A stretch of DNA of 64,000 bases from Stenopsyche tienmushanensis (GCA_008973525.1 WACJ01000528.1:744001-808000); one strand, 5' to 3'. Positions 39,801 through 51,600 are shown, counted from the stretch's first letter. Notes: generated by a model from the sequence alone, not told the origin. Program-made: numbers and translations.

Positions 39801-41391
39801 TCAATTTTTAATTCGGATCGAAGAAATTAAAGACATGTATCATTATGCTCAATTTGAAGCGGTCATCGATCGTCCGGGGTAAATATCTCTTGAATAGTTA
39901 ATTCTAAGATTGGCGAATATCCCTCCTTTAATGGTCGATTATTATGGGCTTCCGGCAAGTTTAAGTGCTTCGCGGAGCATTCTTTTCGCTTCGATTTAAA
40001 GTTTTCCGAGCAAGGCATTCAAAATTATAACGATTTCATGCTATTAGCCGAATAAATATGATTCGTACTTAATGATAGTCTGAGAAACGCGACTTACGAT
40101 TCTGATTGTACTTTTTCAAATTTATTGAAAAGGATATAGTAGGCTGAATCCCGTCATAGGCCAGGTCTGTCGAATTGCAGTCCGAGTGTGGATCCGGAAC
40201 GTCGATTCCTCGGAGGGCCGGATGGGAGTAGTCTTCGGCGTGTCTCGCCGCGGCCAGGAGAGCCGGGTGAAGGAGGGCCGGAGCGTGAGGCAGGGGCGGC
40301 GAATCTCTCGCCTCGAGGAGCCCCATGCCCGGAGGACTCGGGGGCATCGGCGGCCTCAGCCTCGCGGTCCCCGCGACTCCCGCGTGAAGAGGTCCATGGT
40401 GGCCGAAGAACGGACTGTACGGTGAGAACACTTGCGATTCGTGCAGAGAAGGATTCGGGATCGCGACCGACGTCGGCAGGGACACCGGAAGCATCGGCGG
40501 CGCGGGATGGTACGGTCTCGGCGAGGGAGAATCCGCGGGGCCCGGACATCCGGGCGAGGGTCCCGGACCGTCCTGCGCCAGGATCCTGCTGACCGTCCTC
40601 GGGGTGATCCTAGTGTCGGTGACCTTGTGGCGCTTCTTCTTCGGCGTGACGACGAGACTGAGGGCCTCGTTCTGCTCCGGATTCTGGTCGCGCTCCATGC
40701 AGAACGGGTTGACGGATCCGCTGAGGTGGTTCATCCCCCCGTAGAGGCCTCCGCTCATCCCCGCGCCCTGCGGCGGTTTCGGCGCCTGGAACATTGCCGC
40801 TGAGGGCGACGGTCTCATGTGACTCATCTGACTCATCTGATTGATGGCGCTTTCCGAACCGGCGCCGCTCATGTGCAGAGGTACGCTCATCGGCGGGAAA
40901 GCCGACCCGTTAAGACGGGGTCCGTTCATTTGCATGTTGGCGCTCAACATGTTCATGTTGTTTTGATGACTTATCATACTAGCGGACATGTTAGCGTTAG
41001 TCGGGACGTTCGAATGGTTAGGAGCGTTACCTGATTGCGATGTCGGAGGCCGGTCTGCGGACTTGAGGCGCGGGGATTTCCTCTCGAGGAGCTGCGAAGC
41101 CAGCATGAGGTCCTTGTTGAGCTGCTCGGCTGCCGCCGCCGCCGCCTCGGATTGTTTTCCGATATATCTCCGCTGATGCACGAACCGAGTCACGATCGAA
41201 TCGACTAAGTTCGACAGTGACGCGGATATTTCAGTCTTGAGAACGTCTGCTAAGCCTTCTAAATCGGCACCCGATACGGGTCCGATCGAATTAGCACTGT
41301 TTCTCATTAAGCTCAAGCGTTCGGTCAATTCTGTAGGAACGGTCGGCGTTTTGGGCATGCCGTGATGAGATTGCGGGGGAGAATGCTGGCT

Positions 41392-41436
<45 letters not shown>

Positions 41437-43197
41437 CTGCTGCTGTCTGTGCTGCTGTTCCAGTTGCTGCTGCTGTTGTTGCAAGTGTTGCTGTTGCTGA
41501 TGATGCTGCTGCTGCTGCTGCTGTTGATGCTGCTGCTGTTGTTGATGATGATGCTGGGCCGTCTGCTGATGGAGCTGCTCGGCGGCGTGCGCTGCGGCCG
41601 CGGCCGCTTCCTTCGCCATCGCTTGTCGCACTTCTTGCTCCATAAATAATTTTTGACTGACGCCCAAATACATCGCCGCCGCATTGCTGATCGCGTGATG
41701 AGGATGCTGCGCGCTCGGATGCTGATGCTGCATCGGATGAGGGATCGAAGGCTCGTGAGCGGGAACGTGTGGCATATGTTGCATCAGAGGAATAGCACCG
41801 TTGAAATTAGGAGGAATGCCGTGCGAATGAGACAAATGCGGATGCACTTTTCCCGACATCATCTTGCTCATCACCTGCGATAGCATATTGGGGGTGGTCG
41901 TCGTCGGCATGACCGGAGTCGGAGGTTGCTCTTTGACCGGCGGCGAAGAGGGCGATCTGGGCGAAGATTTGGCTGCGTGCTCGCTCGCGTCCTGCTCTAT
42001 ATCACTGTTCATCTCCTCGTTCTCTTGCGTTTCGGATTCTTGCTCCATTCGATTGCACAATTGTACGTATTTTTGTTGCATCTCTGCTAATTGTTCTTGC
42101 ATCGTACGCAACTGAGATTTTAATGCATTTTTTTCGACGATCTTTTGATGGATCGGCGGATGATCCATGTCATCGTCGTCGTCGTCTTCGAGCATCAAGC
42201 TCTGGAGGTTCAGGCCGAGACCGATGCCGGCCGCCGCGTATCTTTCTGCCGCACTGTTGTCGTGTTGTTGCGGTTGATATAACTTCCGTTTCTTGCAACC
42301 GTTCACTTGAGGCTGCGCCGGAACCGGGCTGGAGCGCATCGTCGAGACGATGTTTTCTACGCGGGCACGTTTCATGTCTAGCGGCACTTGTTCATTTTTT
42401 AAAACTGTCGGAGAAGAGGGTTCCTCTTTGTCGACTTGATTGTCTTGGTCTATTTCCACTTTGGGGGTGACGAGAGCTTCCACCGAAGGGGGCGAAGGGA
42501 TCGAGCGTCCGGAGTCGGATCCGCCGCCGTTGACGCCGCTCATGGCTTCCTCGAGAAGTTCGGCCTGCTGCTGCTGGCCGCCCATGCCGGCTTCCTGAAG
42601 ACACTCCTGCATGGCCGCGGCTGCGGCGGAGGCCTCGTCTCCGCTGCTCGAGTCGACCACTTCGATTCCGTTCACTCTCTTGTTGCTGGCGCCGACTTCG
42701 CCGTCGCTGCCGTTTTTAATTTCGTTGTTGTTATTGTTGTTGATAGAGTTGTTGTTGTCGGGAGAGGCGCCGCCGCGCATCTCCCTCTCGAGCTGCATCA
42801 GTTCCTTTTTGCGACCTTGGAGGATGTCGCGGAGCATGTGGTGCGCGAGGTCCGGGGGCGCGAGACCTGCCGCCCCCTGGCGCTCCGCCGCCGTCTCGCC
42901 GGGCAGCTCTTGCGGCGAGGCCTCCAAGGCTTTGGCCTGTCGCCCGAGCAGCTCGTTGAGCATCTTGGCGGGGCCGTAGCCCGGGCCGAAGAGGCCGAAG
43001 TGCTGCTGGTTCTGGGAGAAGATGGCGCCGTAGAGCCCGCCGCTCATGAAGCTCGGTCGCGAGGTAAAGTTCGGGATCGAGGAGTAGCTGTTTCTGGGCT
43101 CGCCGGCGTCCACGCGCTGTCTGGCCCGTTTGGCTTTCTTCAGTAGTTTATCTCCGTACAAGCCGAAACAGTCCGTCTCCTCCTCCGATGACATCAT
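24652..43197 (-). CDS. pros: Prospero homeodomain transcription factor (whole gene)
   Basis: A nuclear regulator of neural fate, the fly Prospero / vertebrate Prox1 family. In flies it is segregated asymmetrically from neuroblasts into ganglion mother cells. Coding exons on the minus strand are 43197-40138 (or to 40098), 39377 (or from 39403) to 39223, 25146-25002 and 24831-24652. The short form has 1179 residues and the long form 1201; fly forms are about 1.4 thousand residues. The order is a conserved start ([20 protein letters not shown]), KRARVENI (about 274), [10 protein letters not shown], an acidic run, a coiled coil (about 352-398), poly-Gln (545-602), a conserved central region, then the homeo-prospero domain to the last residue (ending PNFLEQLE). 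Exon phases agree at every junction (0, 2, 0). The first ATG of the MMSS pair is chosen because family conservation begins there. Confidence 0.96.
24832..25001 (-). other. pros intron 3 (170 bp)
   Basis: A short GT-AG intron. The donor reads GAG then GTATGC at 25001, and the acceptor ends TTTTACAG at 24832. The phase is 0. It splits the prospero domain after HIE. Confidence 0.93.
25002..25146 (-). CDS. pros: pros coding exon 3
   Basis: Completes Arg1072 and encodes 1073-1120: [20 protein letters not shown], then a stretch with [20 protein letters not shown]. It joins the last turn of homeodomain helix 3 to the start of the prospero domain. The acceptor is TGTTACAG before 25146. Its reading frame continues open on both sides into the introns, but conservation stops exactly at the splice sites. 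Confidence 0.97.
25147..39222 (-). other. pros intron 2 (14.1 kb), likely regulatory
   Basis: A large phase-2 intron splitting the codon for Arg1072, between WFSNF and EFYYIQ. No internal exon or mobile element was recognised. Blocks of more complex, less AT-rich sequence (for example near 26.0-26.8, 27.1-27.8, 31.2-32.2, 32.8-33.9, 34.4-35.9 and 36.8-38.7 kb) alternate with AT-rich blocks dominated by words such as GATT, AATTGA and ATGCAT. Open frames such as 26520-26851 and 31196-31600 show no domain. The complex blocks are candidates for enhancers by appearance only. Confidence 0.7.
39223..39403 (-). CDS. pros: pros coding exon 2 (homeodomain) with alternative 3' splice sites
   Basis: Starting at 39377 it encodes [20 protein letters not shown] and onward to QLVKWFSNF, residues 1021-1071 of the short form. 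This is most of the divergent homeodomain, including the recognition-helix motif WFSNFR completed by exon 3. Starting at 39403 it adds YLSLIPLN plus a split Pro codon for the long form. The donor is TTTCCG then GTAAGT at 39222. The downstream acceptor is preceded by a U12 branch-site match (see the twintron entry). Confidence 0.96.
39378..40137 (-). other. pros: pros twintron: U12 AT-AC intron enclosing a U2 GT-AG intron
   Basis: Outer intron 40137-39378 (760 bp): the 5' site after CAG CCT ACT is ATATCCTTTT, an excellent U12-type AT-AC donor. The branch-site match ATCCTTGAT (39396-39388) has its A 11 bases before the last intron base, and the intron ends GAAC. Inner intron 40097-39404 (694 bp): donor GTAAGT after AATC, acceptor ATTCAG. 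Outer splicing joins QPT to SSTLTP. Inner splicing retains 40 plus 26 bases, adding 22 residues in frame. Fly pros is known to have such a twintron, with a 29-residue insert. Purine-rich stretches lie downstream of the inner donor, at 39993-39979 for example, and could act as splicing enhancers; that is speculative. Confidence 0.93.
40098..43197 (-). CDS. pros: pros coding exon 1 (N-terminal 1020 residues)
   Basis: One long open exon. After the conserved start it continues [20 protein letters not shown], then [15 protein letters not shown]. An Asn-rich stretch, the KRARVENI basic motif and [10 protein letters not shown] follow. Next come [12 protein letters not shown] and a Leu/Gln-rich heptad segment (about 352-398). 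His/Pro-rich and poly-Ala parts, the poly-Gln tract and the conserved [17 protein letters not shown] region complete the middle. The end is [15 protein letters not shown] at 40138, or 13 codons and one base later at 40098. The frame stays open 74 codons upstream of the chosen ATG, but that extension is low-complexity and its 5' part crosses a probable splice acceptor. Confidence 0.96.
41392..41565 (-). repeat. CAG/CAA poly-glutamine tract in pros
   Basis: Encodes mixed Gln/His/Leu runs, the longest with 18 consecutive Gln. In that run 15 codons are CAG and three are CAA. CAG/CTG runs are up to six units long. It lies at protein residues about 545-602. Similar Gln-rich tracts occur in other insect Prospero proteins and vary in length. 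Confidence 0.9.
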
Positions 43198-43300
43198 AGG
43201 AAGGGCCGGCGGTGATTGGCCGAGGGCGCGGCCGGTGGGAGAGCCCCTCCCCCCGGGGCCCGCGGAGCCCCTCCCCCCACTGCCCCACTCTAGCGCCGAC
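43198..43300 (-). other. pros: Probable pros 5' UTR part of exon 1
   Basis: GC-rich sequence directly upstream of the ATG. Just upstream of it the minus strand reads GGTTGTTGCAG ending at 43301, and composition drops to AT-rich within about 100 bases. I infer a 3' splice site there and an exon start at 43300, meaning at least one upstream non-coding exon. Confidence 0.5.
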
Positions 43301-45030
43301 CTGCAACAACCGCACTCGTCAGATGCGTTCGGTGAGGGTGCACGCGTGTCCTTCGCGACTGCGAGTACACTCGCCGAACATAAACACACAATACAAAAAC
43401 AAACTATGCATTCATTCAAATAAACAACACAACATATTAAAAATACTCAACACAAATAATATTCAAAATTGCAGTCATATTAGAATTATATTTCGTTTTC
43501 TAATCATATATTTATATTCCTTCGTAACACATCAATATCGAAAATGTTCATTGAATTTAACTAATATTTTTTTGCTAGAGCAAATACAATTTCAAGAAAG
43601 CTCTCAATGCATAATTTTCAAATGTTGTCTAAATTTTAATAACTCGATATTTAAATACTATAAATCACCCTTGATTACTATTTCAAATCATCGAAAGTAT
43701 ACTAATACATAAAAATACTTATATTCAAAATTATCCCAGTGACGAATGTTTTACTACTAACAGTCGACGTTATCACATCTACACTAAATATGCATTTATT
43801 GTAACCTTGTCGAGTGCATATAACATACACTCACTATGAGATAAAAATCAAATAAACATTCAAAAACCTCAAACTATTCTCTAGCTAGCTTCCCACATGA
43901 TTGATAAAGATATTACATGCTGATTTTATTAGATTTTTTTTTTTAGGTATAATCAAGAACAGTGATATGCAACTAGTAGTTCATGGGGGATATATAGTTC
44001 ATTTGAATTATTCAACCATGTTTAATCGGCGATCATTTACCAAATTTTTAAGCACGATTTTGTTAATTTACACGTACTTTAATAGTTTCGATATGCAATT
44101 TCGATATACAATTCAGCAGCAACCCTTAACACGTACGTTTCGCCCCGAGCGATCGTCTCGTCGAGTCACCCTTGCGCTTCATCTTTGGGATACGTGTTCG
44201 AACTCTTATTATATAAAAATATACATAGCTATATAAATTCAAATGTACTAAAAGTTGCGTTTCGACGGTGTTATAAATTATGCTCGCCATTATAGACCGA
44301 CGATGGTTCGAATCGCAGCCGTTCCGGAGCTAGATGCAAATGCGATGAGAAGATAAAATATTCGTGTAATTATTGTTTGAATACGTAATGATCTTTTTCG
44401 AATAGCCAATACGAGCGACAAGTACACAACAAGTAAGTCATTGTTGGAACGGAACCGGCAAGTGGTCATTGTTGGCGGAATGGTCGCGGGATGTCTCCAC
44501 GGTCGGTGAACACGTTATTATTACACATGCCCCGAGTAGAATCACTTATTATGGGAAATGAGTTTTTTTGTATTGTAGATTGATCTCAGCATCCGGTTTT
44601 ATTGGTAGGCGGATAAATGTTTATTTTTTTGCAAGACAAAATGTGCCGGATGTCACATGCTTACGTAAATTCGTATCTAACGTGTATGCACGCTCATTAC
44701 TTCTCTATACTGGATGATATCACGCTCGGGCTACATTCGATAGGAAATGGTGTGATGCCGAACCTTCTAATCGCATTATAATACGGTGCAGATCGCCAGA
44801 CTCTCGCTGCATTGTGTATCGATCTGATAGATCCAAAAAAGGCATTTGAAACACCCACCTATAAACAAAATGAGTTACATTCCTCAAGTGTGCTCCGAGA
44901 ATAATCACAATTATGCCAGTTCAAATTTAAAAAAATATATCGAAAATATTATTTATTCCGTATGAATATGCAATATTTTTTCAATTGAATATGAAATTGT
45001 CGAAAAGTTGATAAGCAACTACTATGTTAG
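43301..45030. other. Non-coding DNA, probable 5' intron of pros
   Basis: AT-rich sequence with a more complex block at about 44.1-44.9 kb. No exon, RNA gene or element was recognised. Confidence 0.45.
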
Positions 45031-45032
45031 TA

Positions 45033-45855
45033 TTAGGTTGTCCCATAAGTTTCTTTCGCAAATGAACACAGATCTAATCATAGTCCATGGTTGATGAAAA
45101 CCCGCAATATACTGATCGCGAAATAGCTAACAAACTAGAAATTCCACGAACATCCATCCATAATCATCTGACAAAATTGGGCTACATCAATCTTCAGATT
45201 TGTGGCTTCCTCATGAACTAACTGACTCAAATAAACTTCAGCGTATTTCAACAAGCGATCTTCTTCTCCAACGATATAATAGCCAACCTTTTTGGAAGAG
45301 ACTTGTCACTGGAGATGAAAGTTGGATACTCTATGAGAATATTCAATGTAAACGGTCTTGAACCAAGGATACAGAAGCTTTAACTATAGCTAAACCTGGC
45401 CTACATCCAAAAAAAGTTTTGTTATGCATTTGGCGGGACTGGAAGGAGGTAGATTATTATGAGCTACTTCAGCAAGGTGAAACGATCAATTCAACAAAAT
45501 ATTGTTTCCAACTAGACAATCTAAAGGATGCAATTGCTAGAAAACGGCCAGAATTAGCGAACAGACGAGGCGTTGTTTTTCATCACGATAACGTCATATG
45601 TCTTTGCTCGTCAGAAATAAATTATTATCATTTGACTGGGATGTTTTAGCTCATTCTCCATACTCTCCGGACATTGCCCCTTCAGATTATTATTTATTTA
45701 TATCATTAAAAAATTCTATACGTGGTAAAAAATTAATTCAAAAAATGATATAAAAATGTACCTTGATCAATATTTTGCCAATAAACCTAGGAAATTTTGG
45801 CAAGAAGGCATTATGAGGCTTCCGGAGAGATGGAGAAAGATAATATAACAGAATG
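45033..45855 (+). mobile_element. Mariner element, copy 2 (3' end missing)
   Basis: It begins TTAGGTTGTCCCATAAGT after TA and follows copy 1 closely to about 45855, where similarity ends before the 3' untranslated part and right terminal repeat. Transposase frames are broken: a shift near the start, a TGA in the WT-D region, a small deletion just after HHDN (around 45590) and further stops. Where copy 1 carries the hAT, this copy reads straight through TCTCCGGACATTGCC, an intact empty site. It has the same N-terminal deletion as copy 1. Confidence 0.9.
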
Positions 45856-48082
45856 GATCATAATTTTATCATATTTCATCGTAATTTTAATGGAGTGGAT
45901 CTGTAACATAAATGATGAGGTTTCAAAGAGAAAGCCGATAAGATCAATATTTATCAGTTTCGTTCCATGCGAATTTACAAAAATGAGCAATTGAAAAAGT
46001 TTCATCATTCGTTCATCGTTACAAATTCTCACAAATTAATAAAAGAATCACTTGAGAGCAAGTTGTATTCTGAATATCGTCGACACAGATGACAATATAT
46101 TCACGATCCAGAATTGCAATCTATCCATCAATAATATTTAATTAAAAGGGAAGCCCGCCAATAATTGGGATCAATGAGTGAACATTGTAAAGATTTGGTA
46201 TGCATAACTATTTTTCAATATATAACTTGATACCAAATTGAAACTTTAAACATTTTTTCATGAGGTATATAATGAATATGTATGTCCAGTTATGGATCAT
46301 AACGAAAAAAAAAATAATATGTGGAGAACTTGACAAAAAGCTTTGAAATTAAGTGAGAATAAAAAACGAAACGTTAATTAAAATGCAAACACATTTAAAA
46401 ACACATTACAACCAAATAGTATGCATATGATTTTTTTTATAATTAAGAGTTTATATTCCTTGTAAAAGTATATATTCATTAAATTTTGAAAAAAGCATAT
46501 GGACATCAAAGAGATAAAGTAGCTTTGAGATAATTTCACACGGTCACCATTGTTATTGTTTGTTTTAGAAACATTGTGGTTTTCTTGTATATTTCGTCTT
46601 ATCTCTGTGTATTCAAGGGCATTTAAAACTCCCTACGGATCAAATGAATACATATTATGACAGGCTAAAAATGCTCAAATTTAAGGGTGGTATTGGTATT
46701 GTTTAAAGAATGGCTAAAACGTGTATGCGCTATAATTTAAATATTTATGAGGGAATTGTATTTCGATGCATATAGGACAACATTCATGTTAAATAGCATG
46801 GGAATTTCGCCCACCCTATTCGATATTTCGAAAAAATATCAACAGTTAATATGCATCGGAGGGGTCGCTTTTAATGTCCAATATATCACCCTACGGTGTG
46901 GTTAACGTTCACGATTCCTAATTGCATTTCAGAATTTCGTCCATCTTGACATTTTTCACCTGTTCTCCGATGGAAATTGGATGACCCCCACATGTTTCGA
47001 ACGGCTCTGCGTGTGAAGCAAAGTCTAATCCGAACAATACAGAAAATTTGAGATTGCAGGACACTGATAACGACCATACATAATAAATAGAGGTAAAATA
47101 ATGTGGACGATTCGTGGCGATCATTAAAGCATAAATGATTCAAAAGAAAAGCGTGTTCGCTTTGCGTCCTCAATCATTCATACGTGCTTTATGACAATAG
47201 GCATTTTCCTTATAGCCATTTTGAGCGACCACAAAGTCACACAACCGTTTTTATGGAGGATTATAAACCTTCGAAGAGTTCATCGCTTGTTTGTGCTCAG
47301 AATTCATAATGTGCCTTATATAGGGAGCCTTTAGTACGGCCGGCTAATGAGGACTTGGTACCACAGTGCCAGATGTATAAAAACAACGGACAGCGCGTAA
47401 ATAAAATGGGATTATTACTTGGCGATGACAAAAGATGTCATAATGAAAAAGCTTGGAGGAATTGAAAAGCTCTGCTCATCTTAGGGTCGAAAAAAATCCT
47501 TTGATTCCAAACATAAATCAAAGTTTCAGTCTCATAAAGTCGATGATGATTCTTGCATTTATCCATATGCTTTTGATTGCGATGCATTATATAAAGTGTT
47601 TACATAGATTTTATTTTAAAAAAAGCTTCAAAGTCAAGCAGAGATGTTTCTTAAGACTTAGAGTGCCATATCGGGGCTGCGATGAAGTGTTAGGTACCCC
47701 TGATATACGACACGTGATGCCATATGGCACGGCAATGTCCACCGTATATTTATGTGATCTTATCAATTTTTCTCTACACAAAGAGATATCTAAAAATGAT
47801 AACGAAAACGAAACACCCAAGTTGTTTATCTATTCATGTGCCATCAGGGGAGACATTGGTCGTAAGTGAAATTTGCATTTAAGCGGAAAATTTACATCGA
47901 TTTGCATTCCTGGCATATAATATCGCTCAATTCATTTAAAACAATCATAACGAGTGATCTACTCGATCAAATTTCAAACGTATTACAAAGAAATAAAGAC
48001 AATCATTCGATGGGCTTGTGGATGGACAACGAATGTAAAAATATCATTATATTGATAACAGTACACATACATGTACTATTAA
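45856..48082. other. Non-coding DNA, probable pros 5' intron
   Basis: Mixed AT-rich and more complex blocks (46.5-47.4 kb). The frame at 47453-47869 (138 codons) has no recognisable domain and ordinary local composition. No element was recognised. Confidence 0.45.
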
Positions 48083-48613
48083 CCCTTTGCACTCCGAATC
48101 ATCCTGGATATTACCTACCAGCTACTTGGCGCCACTTTGCTGTAGAAATTTATGAAGCCCTCGTATTATATAGTATAGTTTTGAAATCAAGTAAGGTATT
48201 ATAATAATATTGGACTTATATGAATTTAATATATATTTGCAAAAAAAATCAGTTGTAAATAAGTAGTTTAATGCCTTTTTTTTTTCTTAGATGCAGTGAA
48301 TTATATAAGAGTTAATAATACACATTTCCAGCCACCAAAAAAATGTGTGAATATTATCTTGTCTTTCCACGGGCACTTTTCGCGTTGTCTTCTGACGCTA
48401 TATATCTTAGTAATTGTGCCATATTTTGATTTGATTTTTTGTGCCATTTCAACAGAAAACTTTAGGGAGAAATGCATTTCTCAAAAATTTGTGCTGGAAT
48501 AAGTTGATTCTTCGTAATCACTAATAAACTTTAATGTTCTACGAGAGGGGACATCCCAGTAATATGCTAGAATTATGATGTCTCCTAAGATGGGGACAAC
48601 GGAGTGCAAAGGG
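48083..48613. mobile_element. piggyBac-type MITE
   Basis: A 531-bp element with perfect 14-bp terminal inverted repeats, CCCTTTGCACTCCG at 48083-48096 and its complement at 48600-48613. It is flanked on both sides by TTAA (48079-48082 and 48614-48617), the piggyBac target duplication. There is no transposase remnant, so it is non-autonomous. The perfect ends suggest a fairly recent insertion. Confidence 0.9.
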
Positions 48614-48617
48614 TTAA

Positions 48618-51600
48618 TATACATTTTTATTGCTAATACATAAAAATAGATTTATTAAATAAATCTGAGATTTACGACAAAAATTGTGAACAAAAATAGT
48701 ACATTTACAAGAACAAGCTAAAATCTTTGATGGAGAAAAAATGATCAAATATTCAATCAATGTGGATTTTAATACCTTTGATTAGACGGTATTTAAGAAT
48801 GCTGATTTTAATGCCATGTAAGATTTGAATCTAAACATAATTTTATGTCACACAAATAATACAAATCCATTCATTCAAATTAGATAATAAATAGGGATGA
48901 TATTATTTACGTATACAAAAAAGTTGTCTAGGTATGCGTTCTATTGGTTTATTAATGTTTCGCGTGAGAAATGGACCATGGCGTGTATCTGACCATAAAA
49001 TTAAGTCATGACTTTACGCTTAAGTATAATATTGTTTTATTTTATAGCAGTCATATTGTCTCAATAATCGATAAATAGCTATGGCGTTTAATTCCCTCCA
49101 TATTTTGATATCTCCATATGTGCAAAAATTGTATGCAAAATTGTTCTATATAAAACTATAATCAATTTAATTGGAATATTCAAATGCGCGCGCACTTGAA
49201 TATTCGATTTAGCAATTTATTTGTAATTAAATCGATTAAAAACATTGGCACAGAAGAGGAATGCAGCAGTTAAATATATACAAATATATCAAACAATAGG
49301 TAAAAATCTGTCAAAAATCGACTACTTTTGATGTAAGAAGAAGAATGCGAATTCGAAAGCTGTGAGTCACATATTTGGCTGGTAATTGTGATCCTTGGAT
49401 GACAAACGATGGGAACATCCACAGCAAGTGCCGCTTAAGTGGTTAACCAGACAATATAAACTGATAATCACAGCAACACTTAGTCCTCGACCGGCGTGTT
49501 GTGTGAGGCTTAACAATTCTTGTTAACTCGATCGCGTCTTCCCGTCTTCTCCCGACGTCCGTTCTTCATTACTCCTGGTAGACAGGATATGAAGCATGTC
49601 TAACCGTTTTGCATGCATAAAAATCGAATTAAAGCGTTTATAATGCAATTAATAAGGTCAGATTTCCATTTAAGACATCAGATGTTGAATTGCGGGGGCA
49701 TTCGCTCATATAAGGGTTAAATCGTCCCCTCTGCCTTGGATACAGAATTAGAGATCTTATTGGATTCAAAAGATCATCAAAGACAAATCATCGGCTAAAA
49801 TTGCTATTTAAATTAAATTAGCATGTGTTTCGAAGGGTCCCAAGAATAATTCGCATTCGAATCGAACACAACTTTGGATGGAATTCTTATATAAACACTG
49901 CAGGACGTTCGTTATACACAGAATGTTTAGATGATTAGTCGCTGTGGATAAATCAGCAAGAGTGTAGATGTGAGTAGACGATTTAAAGTATTTACAACAC
50001 ACTGGCGAACTCTGGAGCGCGCATTTAAGTTTATGAATGTTAATGAGGAAGCAGGAAAGAGGATGTCATACACATTGGAGGAGCCGGGATCTGAGCCAGG
50101 GGGCCACTTGCTGCCAACCATGCTGGAGATAGAGATGTGGATACTTCTGAGAATTTAATAGGCATTATGGAAAAAGAACCCCAATGTTAACGGACATTCA
50201 TCAGCATATGGAACAAGCGCATAATCTATTAGCATTGTTGAATTTTCATAATTTTTATTTAAAAAAATGCATTTGTACAAAATGTAAATTTAAAGACTAT
50301 TCAATATATATATTTATATATGAATCAAAAATTGCAAATACTATACGAATCAAATCATCGCATTTCATAAGATTGAATAAGCACTGCTTGTTGTACGTAG
50401 TTTGTTGTGTGTCAATTGAAGAATCCCATAAATTTAATATACGAGTCATACTAAATAATATAGTGAAAAATTAAATTATCTGTATTGTCGGGTGCTTAAT
50501 TTGGTCTCCCTCGTTCATCATCAGCTTCTGGGGAACATCCCGCGGGTCTCAGGAATCAACGGCCAAGGAAACACCGCTCAAGATTTACCGGACATTGGCA
50601 ATTACCAGCCCCAGAACTGATTTAAACGGTCAATTTGAAAAGTTATGAAATAGAATTGTCACATAAGAAGGGTTACTCTTAAGTGCATTAATATTCCATA
50701 GACAGTTTTAGAGTCGTTCGGGCGTCGAATGACGTCAAACGTGAGTAATAAAAATTAGACGGTCGTCTTAAAGTTCAAGCGATTAGTCATATTCTTGGCG
50801 TATGTACGTAATAATTCAAGATGTATTTCATAATTCCCACAATCTTGCATACATCTCATCCGCGATGTTGCTATTTACCATATGACCGAATGACTTTTAA
50901 TATTTTGACACTTTAACCCTTAGCTTATTGCATACTTCCTGTGATGAGCGTTGGGATACTTCGCGCCTTGTGCTTTGACCACGCTGTCTCTTCTGTGTTA
51001 TGTAAGCGGCTTTTGACTTAATTTTAAAACCTGGCATATTGATTCAAATAATTGAAGAAAATAAATTCAGAATTATAAAATAATATAGGGGCTTATAAGG
51101 TTAAATTACCAAAGAAATAATTAATATAGGATGAATTGTTTGCAATTATAATATACGATTTTAACCGGACATTCTTCAATGTTTAAGCTAATATCTGATT
51201 TAAATATACTCTTGAATATTCGATATTTTTATAAAAGAATTTATGAATATTGCCAAAAAAAAAGTTATGCTTTGAATTTCTAATATCAATTTCAATCAGT
51301 TAAATTCAAATAAATTATGTGCCAAAGAGGCTCAAGTCTGAAATATGAAAACTTCAATCGCATATCATTAGAACTCTATAAAAATATGTTTATGACTTTG
51401 TATTCAAATGATATATTCGTGGTTTGGTCGCCCTAGACGACATTTAGGGCGATGCATCAAACAAAGTGATCTTTCGCAATACCGGACACTCCGGAATTGG
51501 AGGCGGTCGTAAAGAATTAGTAGTTATTAGACTTCACGCTGTGTAATTTAGTCGTGTTTACTTGGCACTTTAATTAGGATATTAGTAAACATAGATAACA

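Noticed and set aside
40069..40097. Reading through the inner donor to a stop, giving a Prospero without homeodomain (ending SRFSDYH)
   Set aside because: This is only the open tail of the exon frame into intron DNA; GTAAGT at the boundary is a strong donor.
43198..43419. 74-residue N-terminal extension of Prospero starting at an upstream ATG
   Set aside because: The sequence is Cys-rich then Gly/Pro-rich without family similarity, and it crosses a likely splice acceptor. Conservation starts at MMSSEEE.
40186..43712. Many plus-strand open frames antisense to pros exon 1, including long Leu and Gly/Val-rich products
   Set aside because: They are shadows of the pros coding sequence; the poly-Leu run is the complement of the poly-Gln tract.
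47453..48204. Two plus-strand open frames of 138 and 112 codons
   Set aside because: There are no domains or homology that I can recognise, and the second runs into the piggyBac-type MITE, which is non-coding.
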